DNA of 64,000 nucleotides from Indolivaga macrotermitis (GCF_900128985.1 NZ_FQUC01000012.1:1-64000), one strand, 5' to 3'; positions 1 to 9,050 are shown, counted from the stretch's first letter. Program-made: numbers and translations. The notes: generated by a model from the letters alone, not told the origin.

Positions 1-1
1 G

Positions 2-589
2 ACGGATAAGCCGGGTGATGATAGGTTATTTTTCAAAGAACGCGAACCTAATAGCTTGCCAAAGCTATATTTATTATATACCCTTACGGGCGCACCTGTA
101 AATGGTCTGGGATTATTCGAATATCTGGAAGCGTTTTTCGAAAACAAGATAGAATATAAAACTTTTGCCATTTCCGAGTCGGCAACAATCAAAACCAATT
201 CGGGCATAACCATTACCCTAGACGAAACTATAAATAACCTGAAAGGGAATGAGGCGGCATACGATGCCCTTGTATTTGCCTGCGGTGATGCCATAATATC
301 GCTGGCAGAAAATATTGACAAGGCCTTCTGGCAGGATGCTTTTGCCGTAATCAATACATTTAACGAGCAAGGTAAGCTTCTGATAGGACATTGTGCCGGA
401 GGGCTTATTTTCGATAAAACAGGTGTAACCAAAGGCAAAAAGGTAGCCGGGCATCCATATGCTCAAACAGCAATAGCAAATGGAACTCCTGTTGATAGCG
501 AGTTTGTTATAGATAGCAACCTCTATACAGCACAAACCGAAAATACGCTCCACCTATTGATACCGGAGGTTGTAAAAGCTCTAAAATAA
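2..589 (+). CDS. DJ-1/PfpI-like protein, 5' end probably outside the window
   Basis: The protein has the DJ-1/PfpI (class I glutamine amidotransferase-like) fold pattern. It has an N-terminal beta strand (PKLYLLYTL), an acidic residue region, and a nucleophile elbow GHCAGG whose Cys is encoded at 392-394. Proteins of this family are small-molecule hydrolases, glyoxalase-like enzymes or stress proteins; the substrate here is unknown. The only early start is a TTG at 56, but the reading frame stays open to the first bases of the window with plausible protein sequence (DKPGDDRLFF). I therefore treat the gene as truncated on the left. The stop is TAA at 587-589, followed by a hairpin. Confidence is good for the fold and low for a specific enzyme. 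Confidence 0.7.
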   Translation, partial: TDKPGDDRLFFKEREPNSLPKLYLLYTLTGAPVNGLGLFEYLEAFFENKIEYKTFAISESATIKTNSGITITLDETINNLKGNEAAYDALVFACGDAIISLAENIDKAFWQDAFAVINTFNEQGKLLIGHCAGGLIFDKTGVTKGKKVAGHPYAQTAIANGTPVDSEFVIDSNLYTAQTENTLHLLIPEVVKALK

Positions 590-620
590 AGGATAAATAC
601 CAATAGATATAGCGGATAAA

Positions 621-662
621 AGCAGATAAAATCTATCTTTGCCTGATAAGATTTTATCTGCT
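621..662 (+). terminator. 14-bp perfect inverted repeat between the DJ-1-like and SUFU genes
   Basis: The arms AGCAGATAAAATCT (621-634) and AGATTTTATCTGCT (649-662) are exact reverse complements with a 14-nt loop. The hairpin sits after the first gene and ends 8 nt before the next ATG. It has no strong T-run, so it could be a weak terminator or an mRNA-processing/stability hairpin. Confidence 0.5.
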
Positions 663-670
663 TATTAATT

Positions 671-1327
671 ATGACCAAGAAAGAATACAAAGAAAAGTTC
701 GACGAAGACGATGCTGTAGGCTGGCTGGCTATCGACCAAAAAGTAGAAGAAATATACGGTGACCAAAAGCCACGGCACTATGCGCCACCGCTTCATTACA
801 TACTGGGAGGGCAAGACCCTTTGGACGGGACGAGTATCTACGATTCGCACAAACAAGAGTTTCACCGCCACTTTGTAAGCTATGGTATGTCTGAATTGTA
901 TTACAATGAAGATGCCGCAGGAGCCGAATTCAGCAAATGGGGATTTGAATTTACATTCCGCTTGAAACCTTTTGACGAGGATGAGGAAGATCCCATCTGG
1001 GCTATCAATTTGATGAACAATCTGGCTCGTTATGTATTCGAGAGTGGAAAATGGTTCGAACCAAATCACTTTATTCCTGCAAACGGACCGATCAGGCTCG
1101 AATCGAAAAAAGATATCGGCATCGTAGGCATAGCTTTTACTCCCGATCCTGAGCTAGGCACAATACAAACACCCAACGGTGAAGTTGCTTTCCTGCAAAT
1201 GGTAGGGCTTACAGCTAACGAACTGGAACGGTTGAAAGAAAACCCGAAAACGGGTGAAGTTGAAAAACTTCTTGACGAATTAAGAAAAGATAATCCTTTA
1301 CTTATAACAGATCTGATGAGGCGATAA
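671..1327 (+). CDS. suppressor-of-fused (SUFU) domain protein
   Basis: This 218-residue soluble protein has features of bacterial SUFU-domain proteins. These are the central segment with FGFEFTFRL-like spacing (WGFEFTFRLKP at about 97-107), the following WAINLMNNLARYVFESGKWF helix, and a C-terminal segment with GEVAFLQMVGLT. Bacterial SUFU proteins are often found beside polymorphic toxins, where they are thought to act as immunity proteins, but no toxin gene is adjacent here. There is no signal peptide, so it is likely cytoplasmic. It is convergent with the MFS gene, whose stop lies 6 bp downstream. The family call is fairly sure and the role is not known. Confidence 0.75.
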   Translation: MTKKEYKEKFDEDDAVGWLAIDQKVEEIYGDQKPRHYAPPLHYILGGQDPLDGTSIYDSHKQEFHRHFVSYGMSELYYNEDAAGAEFSKWGFEFTFRLKPFDEDEEDPIWAINLMNNLARYVFESGKWFEPNHFIPANGPIRLESKKDIGIVGIAFTPDPELGTIQTPNGEVAFLQMVGLTANELERLKENPKTGEVEKLLDELRKDNPLLITDLMRR

Positions 1328-1333
1328 GCTTTA

Positions 1334-2575
1334 TCAGATCTCTTTTTTCTCCCCCACCCCGATTGTAGATTTACCCATAGCCATTGTTGTGGGAATGAAG
1401 AACAAGACGGCTCCAACTATACAAACTATCAGCCCCGAGTAAATAAAAGCATTATTTAACCCGATTACTTCTGCAATAACCCCTGTCGCCAATAGTCCCG
1501 GTATAGACGGGGCAAGCGTAAGGCTGTCGTAAATGGAAAATGCACGGCCTAATACCGCCTGATCTATTTTAGTCTGTAAAATTACAGTAAAAGAACTGCT
1601 CCATATAGCTACAGCTATCCCCCCGATTCCGGTCAGTACGGCAAAAGTTATAAAACCAGTGGGAGGTAAAGCTCCCGAGAACAGAAAAGTAAGCCCGACT
1701 ATAATACAGGTAACCGCAATCAGCACTACTTTATTGAACTGCTTCATCAGCTTGATGCCTACTAATGCACCACCTATAAGCATCCCTACTCCCCATGCTA
1801 TTTCGACGACACTCATCTCATACGAACCACCCAGAAAATAATTGATTGTGAACAAAGGAAATAATGCCGAAACAGGTATTATAAAAAACATAACTATTAC
1901 TTCGCAAAGAAACAGCCATGCAAGCCCCCGTTGCGAGAAGATGGCATGTAGGCCCACTTTTACTTCTTTCAGTATATTCCGTTCTTCATCATGTTCCTTC
2001 CTCTCGGGGTTCGGTATAAATACAAATAACAAGGAAATACACGCAATAGCTGCACCTATAACATCGAGCATCAATACGTATGTCATATCAAACAGGCTGA
2101 TAAGCAATGCCGCAATAGCCGGCCCGGTAATACTGCTTACCGAATAGATCATCTGGTTGACTCCCGATATCCGCATAAGTTCACTTTCCGGTGCAAGCAA
2201 CGGAATACTGGCTTGCATGGCCGGAGTATGAAAGGCGCTCCCTACCGATCGTAAAGCCAACAGAATATATATTTGCCAGACATCTACCGTACCCATATAG
2301 AACATCAATCCTAATACGGCTGTACATACAGCAATAAAAGTATCAGCCAGTATCATGGTCAGCTTACGGTTCCAACGATCGACAAACACACCCGAAAACA
2401 ATCCCAATACAAGTTGGGGCAGCAATGAGGCCATCATCGCATAAGCCAACACTGTGGCCGACTTAGTGTGTAAACTCAACCAAAATACTACGGCATACCC
2501 TACTACAGAACTTGTTAAGGTCGAAAAGAACTGACCTGACCATATGATTGCAAACGTCTTTTTCCAATTATCCAT
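1334..2575 (-). CDS. MFS transporter, multidrug/EntS-like exporter
   Basis: This 413-residue inner-membrane protein has about 12 hydrophobic segments. It carries the MFS motif A region after TM2 (FSGVFVDRWNRKLTM, about residues 59-73) and the GPAIAALLI segment typical of the enterobactin-exporter/MefA-like branch of the Major Facilitator Superfamily. It most likely performs proton-coupled export of a drug or siderophore-like molecule; the substrate cannot be read from sequence. The ATG start at 2575 is supported by a TACCTTTG -7 box just upstream (2598-2605). It is transcribed alone, away from the phage remnant. Confidence 0.85.
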   Translation of the reverse strand: MDNWKKTFAIIWSGQFFSTLTSSVVGYAVVFWLSLHTKSATVLAYAMMASLLPQLVLGLFSGVFVDRWNRKLTMILADTFIAVCTAVLGLMFYMGTVDVWQIYILLALRSVGSAFHTPAMQASIPLLAPESELMRISGVNQMIYSVSSITGPAIAALLISLFDMTYVLMLDVIGAAIACISLLFVFIPNPERKEHDEERNILKEVKVGLHAIFSQRGLAWLFLCEVIVMFFIIPVSALFPLFTINYFLGGSYEMSVVEIAWGVGMLIGGALVGIKLMKQFNKVVLIAVTCIIVGLTFLFSGALPPTGFITFAVLTGIGGIAVAIWSSSFTVILQTKIDQAVLGRAFSIYDSLTLAPSIPGLLATGVIAEVIGLNNAFIYSGLIVCIVGAVLFFIPTTMAMGKSTIGVGEKKEI

Positions 2576-2597
2576 ACATCCACCTAAAAAAGGGCTA

Positions 2598-2605
2598 CAA
2601 AGGTA
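2598..2605 (-). promoter_or_regulatory. -7 promoter box (TACCTTTG) for the MFS gene
   Basis: On the minus strand this reads TACCTTTG, matching the Bacteroidetes TAnnTTTG -7 consensus, 23 bases upstream of the MFS ATG. No clear TTTG -33 box lies at the usual spacing. Confidence 0.45.
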
Positions 2606-2656
2606 CTACTTTTATTGCAAACAGATACTATACACATATAACTAAAGGATATAACA

Positions 2657-2687
2657 ATTGCCTGATAAACATTGTTAATCAGGCAAT
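2657..2687 (-). terminator. hairpin after the phage connector gene
   Basis: A perfect 10-bp stem ATTGCCTGAT / ATCAGGCAAT with an 11-nt loop lies between the stop of the minus-strand phage-derived gene and the MFS promoter. There is no long T-run, so termination is inferred from position. Confidence 0.45.
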
Positions 2688-2713
2688 CATTTTAAAAACA
2701 ATAAGATGTTTTG

Positions 2714-3244
2714 TTATTTGTTCCGGGGAAAATAAAATCCGCTATCGAACCGCTTTACAGCAGAACCTTCTGTAAGAATACTCCGGCAATCGCAATCGGG
2801 TGCAGGCTTCCACATGGGATAATATTCCCTCGACGAGCAAAGGTATTCGACTAACAGTTTTATAAAGATTCCGGCATCGTCGCGAATCCATCTTCGCAAC
2901 TGAGCCACATCGTTGATATTTATCCCCTTGCTATTCTCGCTCTCGCGAATCGTAATTCCTTTGTTTACAATACTTGCCCAGTGAAAAGGCAACCCCTGAT
3001 AAACAGCAAAAAACGCAAGTGCAGGAGCAATCTTTATTATCAGGTCGCTATTTTTTACCGAAAGCGTGTTCAGATTTATTTGGTCTTTCAACTCAGTCAT
3101 CAACGATTCTCCAAGTACTGGAGCAAGATATAACTCCTGAGCAATAGAGATATAAGGCATAAATTCTGTAAGATCGGTATTACCCGTAACAGGCGAATGT
3201 AATTTAAATAATTCTTCGTTTATTAATGCAATAGGTGTGTACAT
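2714..3244 (-). CDS. phage head-tail connector-like protein (DUF6712-type), remnant
   Basis: This 176-residue protein starts MYTPIALINEELFKLHSPV and resembles the small structural proteins (DUF6712-type, putative head-tail adaptor) that follow the portal gene in Bacteroidetes prophages. It is mostly helical, with no signal peptide. It contains a CDC motif near the C-terminus (PAPDCDCRS). It lies 14 bp after the portal gene on the same strand, the order expected in a phage packaging module. No terminase, protease or capsid gene flanks it. The family call rests on general resemblance and context, not on a diagnostic motif. Confidence 0.55.
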   Translation of the reverse strand: MYTPIALINEELFKLHSPVTGNTDLTEFMPYISIAQELYLAPVLGESLMTELKDQINLNTLSVKNSDLIIKIAPALAFFAVYQGLPFHWASIVNKGITIRESENSKGININDVAQLRRWIRDDAGIFIKLLVEYLCSSREYYPMWKPAPDCDCRSILTEGSAVKRFDSGFYFPRNK

Positions 3245-3258
3245 AGTCAGGTATTTTA

Positions 3259-4416
3259 TTAAATATTTTCGGATTGCTTTGTTTCGGACGGAGATTCTCC
3301 GGTTTCGTATTCCTTGATGCGTTTAATTACTTCCAGCTCTTTTATCCTTAAAGCTCCGTAGCCATTATTTATAGAGAATACATTCAGTATATCGAGTAGC
3401 TTACGACGCAGTTTGTGAATAACGGTAAAGTTGTAGAGTATAAACGAATTTATAATCTCGCCCGCATTTCCGCTTAAGTTACCCGATCCCGACAATCCGG
3501 CTAAAGTAGGAGACGAGAGGCGATGCGCCGAAATGATCTTCTGAAAAATAACATCATTCACGTTATTATACAGGTCGGCATTGCCACTGGCTGTAAAAGG
3601 AGTTACCTCGGGCTTTATATCCTGACTTTCGCCATACAATATCACAATGGAGTTAGCACCGTTCGTTCCGGCAAAAGAAGCCTGCATATCCCTGTTAAAC
3701 TGGTCTTTGGCTTCATCGGCAGGATTACTTGGTATAGTTATAATCACGGATGGAGCAAATCCATTATTGATCGAATTCCGGTAAAAGCGTCCTAACAGCC
3801 CATCGGCCTCAATATAATTAAATGCAGAATAATAATGCGGTATAGGATAATAATCGAGTCCGGGCTCATAATCCTTGTAGTAATACAGATAAGGAACTCC
3901 AGACTGAAGGTCTTCCGCTCCATAAGCCTTTATTCCGGTAGGAGCATACTGTCCTGCGGTTTTTCTCCAGTCGTTGGAAAGATAAAAGCCAAGAGGCTCC
4001 CCATAGCTATTTGTATCCCCTACTCGTACTTTACTAAAATCGGTATGATAAAGGCTGGTACTCGCCCCGTTCTTATTTACAATTACCTGAAAACAAAATC
4101 CTCCGAAAGTCACATAGTCTTTTGCCAGTTTCTCGATAAGGCTATCCCAATCTTCCTGAGTATTAGGCTGTCCGCAATAGTTGGTATCATCTATTCCGGC
4201 TCCACATATATAAGTAACCTTATTTTCGATAATAGACTTGTTTACAGCCGATTCATTATTTAAATCAATAATCCGCTGAGGCAGGTTATTTCCTTCTCCA
4301 TAATTAATCCATCCTCTGCTATTGCGGGTAAATTGCGGATAAGACGGAACCTGCGAAGCCAGATTTATAACCGAATATTTCATCGGTCGAGTTTGTGTTT
4401 GACGTTTTTGTTTCAT
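3259..4416 (-). CDS. phage portal protein-like, remnant
   Basis: This gene encodes a portal protein of the kind seen in Bacteroidetes phages; in phages the portal forms the DNA-packaging dodecamer at the capsid vertex. Supporting features are the N-terminal GWINYGEGNNLPQRIIDL, the SAVNKSIIENKVTYICGAG segment, a central domain with repeated aromatic residues, and the C-terminal stretch HRLSSPTLAGLSGSGNL followed by a long helix. The longest frame begins with TTG at 4461. I prefer ATG at 4416 (MKQKRQTQ); ATG at 4383 (MKYSVINLA) is equally possible. Only the connector gene follows. The frame is intact, so it may be recent debris, a domesticated gene, or part of a defective element. Confidence 0.65.
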   Translation of the reverse strand: MKQKRQTQTRPMKYSVINLASQVPSYPQFTRNSRGWINYGEGNNLPQRIIDLNNESAVNKSIIENKVTYICGAGIDDTNYCGQPNTQEDWDSLIEKLAKDYVTFGGFCFQVIVNKNGASTSLYHTDFSKVRVGDTNSYGEPLGFYLSNDWRKTAGQYAPTGIKAYGAEDLQSGVPYLYYYKDYEPGLDYYPIPHYYSAFNYIEADGLLGRFYRNSINNGFAPSVIITIPSNPADEAKDQFNRDMQASFAGTNGANSIVILYGESQDIKPEVTPFTASGNADLYNNVNDVIFQKIISAHRLSSPTLAGLSGSGNLSGNAGEIINSFILYNFTVIHKLRRKLLDILNVFSINNGYGALRIKELEVIKRIKEYETGESPSETKQSENI

Positions 4417-4610
4417 TTCCAATATAGATTTTCGTTTTCTATATAGATAAATTCCGGGCAAAGAGGCTAAAGGATATCAAAATTCAGTCTGAAAGGAATA
4501 TTTTTACATTTTTCCACCGAACTAATGTATTTTATCCCGAAAATCATTAACTTAACAGTCTGATTTCAGTAGCTTAACAAATTTTATTATAGGTTATACT
4601 TTTTGTTATT

Positions 4611-5660
4611 ATGATCCTCGCACGGCTTACATTTTCCCTACTTATTTTGTTGTCCTTTTCGTTAATTTCGTGCAGGAAAGAAAAAGCTGTCGACGGATAT
4701 AAATCCACCCATTACTTCTATTCTGTCGACCGTAGCAAAATTCTGTATGATGTTATCCCTTCAACCTCGTTAGAAAGCCTATGGAGGCAACAATATATAG
4801 AATTACCAGCCGATGCAGCTACATTCGAAGTCTTGAGCTCCGAATTTGCAAAAGACAAGAAGCGTATATTTTATACCTACAAAATAGTAATGAACGTCGA
4901 CAGGAAGTCGTTCTACTGGGATTCGATTAACGAACTGCCGAAAGACCGCAGGCATGTTTATCTCCCCAAAACGGAAACAGACCATCTGGTTGTAATAAAA
5001 TATGCAGACCCGAAAACATACGAACGGGTAGACTTGCCCATCAGCTGTAAAAAATGGTATAAAGACAGATACCATTACTTTTTCGACCACGAAAAAACAA
5101 ACGCCAACGTAAGTACAATGAAATTCGATTCGCCATATCTGCCTCACGACAACCGGTATGTGTTTTATGAGAAGGATGGGAAAATATCAGCCCTATCCTA
5201 CAAGGGAGAACTGACTGTCGCTAACGAAAAAATGGTTTATGATGAAGAACAGATAGTTTATATAGCCAATTGTGACAGTGCCGCTACTATAATTCCGTAC
5301 AAAGACATCGAATCCTTACGTTTTTACGACAACGAGTACAATACTTTCAGCGTAGACAGCGTAGTTTATGTTACTGGATTGCAGATTACCGACAATAATG
5401 TGGATGCTGTCAGTTTCGAGATAGTGTCATTCCCCTACTGTAAAGATAAAAATCAGGTGTATTACAAGAATATCCCCATTTACGGATCAGACCCTAAGAC
5501 CTTTGCCATTCTGGATGACCGATACGCAAAAGATAAGAAACATGTTTATACCAGAGGAAAGATTTTGCAAGGTTATAGCTCCGAAAAATTTGTCTCTGAT
5601 AAATGGGGACGCTATCCGCCAGATTTCAATTACGGAAAGGATCCTGACAAGAAAGATTAA
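4611..5660 (+). CDS. DKNYY-family lipoprotein
   Basis: This 349-residue protein has a lipoprotein signal peptide with lipobox LISC (Cys about residue 21). The mature part carries repeated units of the DKNYY type, each with a K-D-K/R x V/H Y/F Y core: KDKKRIFYTY, KDRYHYFFDH, HDNRYVFYEK, KDKNQVYYKN and KDKKHVYTRG. The family is common in Bacteroidetes and Fusobacteria and has no assigned function. It is likely anchored in the outer or inner membrane facing the periplasm. Its 3' end overlaps the convergent membrane-protein gene by 35 bp. Confidence 0.8.
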   Translation: MILARLTFSLLILLSFSLISCRKEKAVDGYKSTHYFYSVDRSKILYDVIPSTSLESLWRQQYIELPADAATFEVLSSEFAKDKKRIFYTYKIVMNVDRKSFYWDSINELPKDRRHVYLPKTETDHLVVIKYADPKTYERVDLPISCKKWYKDRYHYFFDHEKTNANVSTMKFDSPYLPHDNRYVFYEKDGKISALSYKGELTVANEKMVYDEEQIVYIANCDSAATIIPYKDIESLRFYDNEYNTFSVDSVVYVTGLQITDNNVDAVSFEIVSFPYCKDKNQVYYKNIPIYGSDPKTFAILDDRYAKDKKHVYTRGKILQGYSSEKFVSDKWGRYPPDFNYGKDPDKKD

Positions 5661-6087
5661 CCGTTGATTTTTTCACTCCACGCACATAAAAAAGAAGCAA
5701 GCCAAAATTAGCCACTCCTAATACAATAGTTACCGGAAACATTAAAATGTTCCCTAGTATACCTAGCACCAACCCAACAATATTGTTTATAAAGATATCT
5801 CCTAAAGAGATTATTCTAGCTTGCTCCAGAGATGTAAGGGAGGAGGCAATAAAGCATCCGAGCAATTCTATAACGATACAGGTAAGAACAGATAATAACA
5901 ATAACACCGGAACCGGCATTTTCTCTATCGGAAAAGCGCAATAAAGCACGCAATATCCAGAAATACACGCCACCGACATACCCACCATAAGATAATAGTT
6001 GGGAGAATCAGTTCCAAAAAACAGAATCGAATTTCCAACTATCAGGTTAAGGAGAATACAGACCAGAAGCACTGTATACTTGCTCAT
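5626..6087 (-). CDS. small integral membrane protein, unknown
   Basis: This 153-residue protein is very hydrophobic, with about four TM helices (around 5-22, 32-52, 60-80 and 103-135) and a short polar C-terminal tail. I recognise no family. It lies 15 bp downstream of the rhomboid protease gene on the same strand, so the two are probably co-transcribed; it could be a partner or substrate of that protease. Its last codons overlap the end of the convergent DKNYY gene. Confidence 0.6.
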   Translation of the reverse strand: MSKYTVLLVCILLNLIVGNSILFFGTDSPNYYLMVGMSVACISGYCVLYCAFPIEKMPVPVLLLLSVLTCIVIELLGCFIASSLTSLEQARIISLGDIFINNIVGLVLGILGNILMFPVTIVLGVANFGLLLFYVRGVKKSTVNLSCQDPFRN

Positions 6088-6102
6088 AATGAACGAAAAT
6101 GA

Positions 6103-6678
6103 TTAAAAATTAGATTTTACACGAAGGCTTTTGCGGCAAAGATATGCCCAAATAAGTCCACTTATAGCCCCCGACAAATGGCCTTCCCACGAAATACGCG
6201 TATCTTGAGGAAATACACCCCAAACCAGACCGGAGTACATAAAAGCTACTATTATAGATAGCAATATCAATTTCCAATTACGGCTTGCAATACCTCCAAA
6301 TACCAGAAACGAAGCAAGTGCATAGATAACCCCACTTGCCCCTATATGCCATGCACCACGGCCGATAATCCAGGTAAGAATACCAGTTGTAATCCATAAT
6401 AAGATAAAATACATAGACGCATTACGTTTATAAAACGAAAGCAATATGGTACTCAACACAAAAAAGGGTAATGTATTAGCTATCAAGTGTTCCCAATCGC
6501 CATGAATAAAGGGAGAAGTAAGTATACCTACCAGCCCATTCACAGAACGGGGCAAAATTCCCCATGTACTCAGGTCAATCCCTACGTACTGCACTGCCTC
6601 TATTATCCAGAAAATCACGACAAAAATAAAAGAATACTTAGCTGCCTGCAGTATACTGTTCTTCTTATAACGATCCAT
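6103..6678 (-). CDS. rhomboid-family intramembrane serine protease
   Basis: This 191-residue membrane protein has the rhomboid catalytic signature. The nucleophile motif GASG has Ser about residue 115, the catalytic His (about 166) is in a later TM helix (GHLSGA), and the oxyanion residues H64 and N68 lie in HLIAN. Rhomboids cleave TM substrates within the inner membrane. The length is that of the minimal six-TM bacterial form. It is the first gene of an apparent two-gene unit with the small membrane protein below it. All catalytic residues are present, so it should be active. Confidence 0.9.
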   Translation of the reverse strand: MDRYKKNSILQAAKYSFIFVVIFWIIEAVQYVGIDLSTWGILPRSVNGLVGILTSPFIHGDWEHLIANTLPFFVLSTILLSFYKRNASMYFILLWITTGILTWIIGRGAWHIGASGVIYALASFLVFGGIASRNWKLILLSIIVAFMYSGLVWGVFPQDTRISWEGHLSGAISGLIWAYLCRKSLRVKSNF

Positions 6679-6717
6679 AGTAAACGGTATCTTTGAGTGT
6701 TGTTAAATATATAGTCC

Positions 6718-7248
6718 TTAAATCTTTATACGGACAATTTCCCCGTATGCAGGAGTTGAATCAAAAGCTTTATCGAAGGTTGTAATCCCTGCATATACTC
6801 TAGCACAATTAATTACCCCACCATGAGCAAAGATAAGGACATTAGAGAAATCCGCAACTTTAATTTCGTCTATAAAAGAAGCTACCCTACCATAAAGCAT
6901 ACGGAAAGACTCACCTCCTTCTGCCGGATGATTGATCCAATCTTCGTACCAAAGGGATATTTTACCATCATCAATATTATGCCATTCCTTCATTTCCCAT
7001 TCGCCGAAATACATTTCTTTTAAACGGTCGGACAGAACCATACGATCTTCAAACCCACAATACCTCGCCAATTTTCTGCAACGGCTCAATGGACTGGAGT
7101 AAACAGCTTCAAACTGGACGCCTGCAAGCATTAGCTTAACGGCCTCTGCTTCTTCTTCAAAAGTCTCACACACAGGCACATTAGATTGACCATAGCAAAT
7201 ACCTTTAGGAACATTTACAGAAGTATGTCTCACGAAAAACAATTCCAT
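6718..7248 (-). CDS. cobC: alpha-ribazole phosphatase (histidine phosphatase family)
   Basis: This gene encodes a histidine-phosphatase domain starting MELFFVRHTSV with the RH catalytic pair at residues 7-8. A later SSPLSRCRKLA segment carries the phosphate-binding Arg, E is in WEMKEWH, and the second catalytic His is in FAHGGVIN. In adenosylcobalamin synthesis CobC removes the 5'-phosphate from alpha-ribazole phosphate or adenosylcobalamin phosphate. The assignment is strengthened by cobS immediately upstream on the same strand. An upstream in-frame ATG at 7263 adds MYDII; I choose 7248 because it begins at the conserved first strand. Confidence 0.88.
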   Translation of the reverse strand: MELFFVRHTSVNVPKGICYGQSNVPVCETFEEEAEAVKLMLAGVQFEAVYSSPLSRCRKLARYCGFEDRMVLSDRLKEMYFGEWEMKEWHNIDDGKISLWYEDWINHPAEGGESFRMLYGRVASFIDEIKVADFSNVLIFAHGGVINCARVYAGITTFDKAFDSTPAYGEIVRIKI

Positions 7249-7282
7249 AATTATATCATACAATAATAATTAATTAGAAAAA

Positions 7283-8044
7283 TCAAATATCAACTCCAGA
7301 ATTATAGACTACAATAGTATAGCCTAAATAAAACGAAAGTTCACAAAGAAGGAATAATGCCCCACAACAATCTCCAGTATAACCCCCTATTTTATTTCTC
7401 ATCAGCCACGTTAAACCAAAGAATACCAAAACAGGCAATACAGCAACAGTCCAGACTATATATGGCAACAAAAGAACTAAAGGAAGAAGACCAAAAACAG
7501 CCGAAACAAGAAATGGATAAACAGCCATTTTATTATAAACGACCTTAGCCTTACTCGATTCTTCATTACGTGCATAAGGCAATCGCAAGGTTATTAATGA
7601 CCCTATAAATTTACACAACGGGTCCGCCACCAATATTCCTATACAAGACCAGTACACAGGAATTAAAGACAGCGTCTGAAACAGCAAGAGATAATAAGAA
7701 ATCAAGCCTAGAACGCCATAAGTACCAATATGAGAATCCTTCATAATAGCGAGAATACGCTCTTTGGAAGATCCACCCCCAAATCCGTCAAAAAAGTCAG
7801 CTAATCCATCTTCATGTAGAGCTCCGGTAATAAGCAAACGGCTTATAATAGCTAACACACATGCCACACCAAAAGGCATCACCAATGCTGCAAACCATAA
7901 GACACCGGCCATAACAGGAGCCGTAAGCCATCCTACGACAGCCCAATAGTTGATAACTTGCTTAAAATTCTCATCCGGAACTTTAAATATCCGCCAAAAC
8001 GGTATGCGTGTAAAGAAAATAAGGGCAGCTGCAAGATTATTCAT
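7283..8044 (-). CDS. cobS: adenosylcobinamide-GDP ribazoletransferase (cobalamin synthase)
   Basis: This integral membrane enzyme joins adenosylcobinamide-GDP and alpha-ribazole in the last steps of cobalamin assembly. Diagnostic features are the N-terminal AALIFFTRIPFWR, the catalytic GALHEDGLADFFDGFGGG motif, the MKDSHIGTYG segment and a string of TM helices. An in-frame upstream ATG at 8083 exists. A TATCTTTG promoter box at 8070-8077 lies inside that extension, so translation most likely starts at ATG 8044 (MNNLAAAL). It forms an operon with cobC downstream. No cobU (kinase/guanylyltransferase) gene is in the window. Confidence 0.92.
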   Translation of the reverse strand: MNNLAAALIFFTRIPFWRIFKVPDENFKQVINYWAVVGWLTAPVMAGVLWFAALVMPFGVACVLAIISRLLITGALHEDGLADFFDGFGGGSSKERILAIMKDSHIGTYGVLGLISYYLLLFQTLSLIPVYWSCIGILVADPLCKFIGSLITLRLPYARNEESSKAKVVYNKMAVYPFLVSAVFGLLPLVLLLPYIVWTVAVLPVLVFFGLTWLMRNKIGGYTGDCCGALFLLCELSFYLGYTIVVYNSGVDI

Positions 8045-8069
8045 AAGAATTATATCGAAATCTTTGTAA

Positions 8070-8077
8070 CAAAGATA
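8070..8077 (-). promoter_or_regulatory. -7 promoter box (TATCTTTG) for cobS-cobC
   Basis: The minus strand reads TATCTTTG, an exact match to the Bacteroidetes TAnnTTTG box, 26 bases upstream of the preferred cobS ATG. It helps decide the cobS start. Confidence 0.55.
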
Positions 8078-8192
8078 CAACATTAAGCCGTTTATCCACA
8101 GACAATCACTAGAAAATCAGACGTTCCTAAATTTGTATAAACAACTGAAAAAACGTACTATTGTATAATTTTAGAAGCTATACCTAGTTAAT

Positions 8193-8993
8193 ATGAAAAC
8201 ACTGACTATAATAATCACGATACTTACCCTCTTCACATCCTGTTCTGCGACTTATTTCTACTCAACAATAAATACAAATGATCCTTACACATATAAAGAC
8301 GAATATGGCCGCTTTGTACAAGAAGGAGACAGCATAGATGTATTATACAGTTTTTATGGAGAAAATGCACCTATAACAATCTGTGTAGTAAATAAAATGT
8401 CTATCCCTATATATATCGATTGGCGAAGATCAGGCGTTGTCATAGATGATACTCCTTCTCCTTTCGCACCAAACTTTGACTCTGAATATGATCAAGATGA
8501 TCTTATCAATTTCAATCTGTATATGAACAATCCTGACGGGCTGAGTTATATCCGTCCCTATTCCAGATACGAACAGAAAGTTATGGAATTAGCTAACTTC
8601 AACTTCCATCAGATACCAGATGAGCAATTTGTAAAGCGGGAAACCGAAGCAGACAGCAATGGGGAAAACAGGCTTCTAAACAGTTTACAATATACCGAAG
8701 CAGACAGCCCTCTCTTTATGAAAACATACTTGTCTATATATGAAGAATCATCATATATATCAGATCCTTTAATCTATGAATCGGATTTTTACATATCAGA
8801 ACTAATCAAAGGTAAAAAATCTACAAAACCTGATTCTTTTCAGAACGGGCAGGGTGATATTTTCCTTGTAAAGCACAAAAAGGAAAAGAGATTAAAGAAA
8901 ATAGGAGAAGGAACTTTAAAGGTAGCAGGCGTAACAGCAACAGTCATAGGCAATATTGCTATCTGGGCTCTGAACAGTAGTGGAGAACACTAA
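8193..8993 (+). CDS. lipoprotein of unknown function
   Basis: This 266-residue protein begins with a signal sequence ending in lipobox LFTSC (Cys about 17). It is therefore probably a lipid-anchored envelope protein. The mature part is acidic and rich in Tyr, with a beta-rich middle and a basic segment (KHKKEKRLKK, about 228-237). A hydrophobic stretch near the C-terminus (VAGVTATVIGNIAIWAL) could be a TM or buried helix. I do not recognise a family. It is a single gene divergent from cobS. Confidence 0.65.
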   Translation: MKTLTIIITILTLFTSCSATYFYSTINTNDPYTYKDEYGRFVQEGDSIDVLYSFYGENAPITICVVNKMSIPIYIDWRRSGVVIDDTPSPFAPNFDSEYDQDDLINFNLYMNNPDGLSYIRPYSRYEQKVMELANFNFHQIPDEQFVKRETEADSNGENRLLNSLQYTEADSPLFMKTYLSIYEESSYISDPLIYESDFYISELIKGKKSTKPDSFQNGQGDIFLVKHKKEKRLKKIGEGTLKVAGVTATVIGNIAIWALNSSGEH

Positions 8994-9050
8994 TTCTATT
9001 AGTGCATAATTACAAAAATAAACAAAACTATAGACAAATAGAACACAGGA

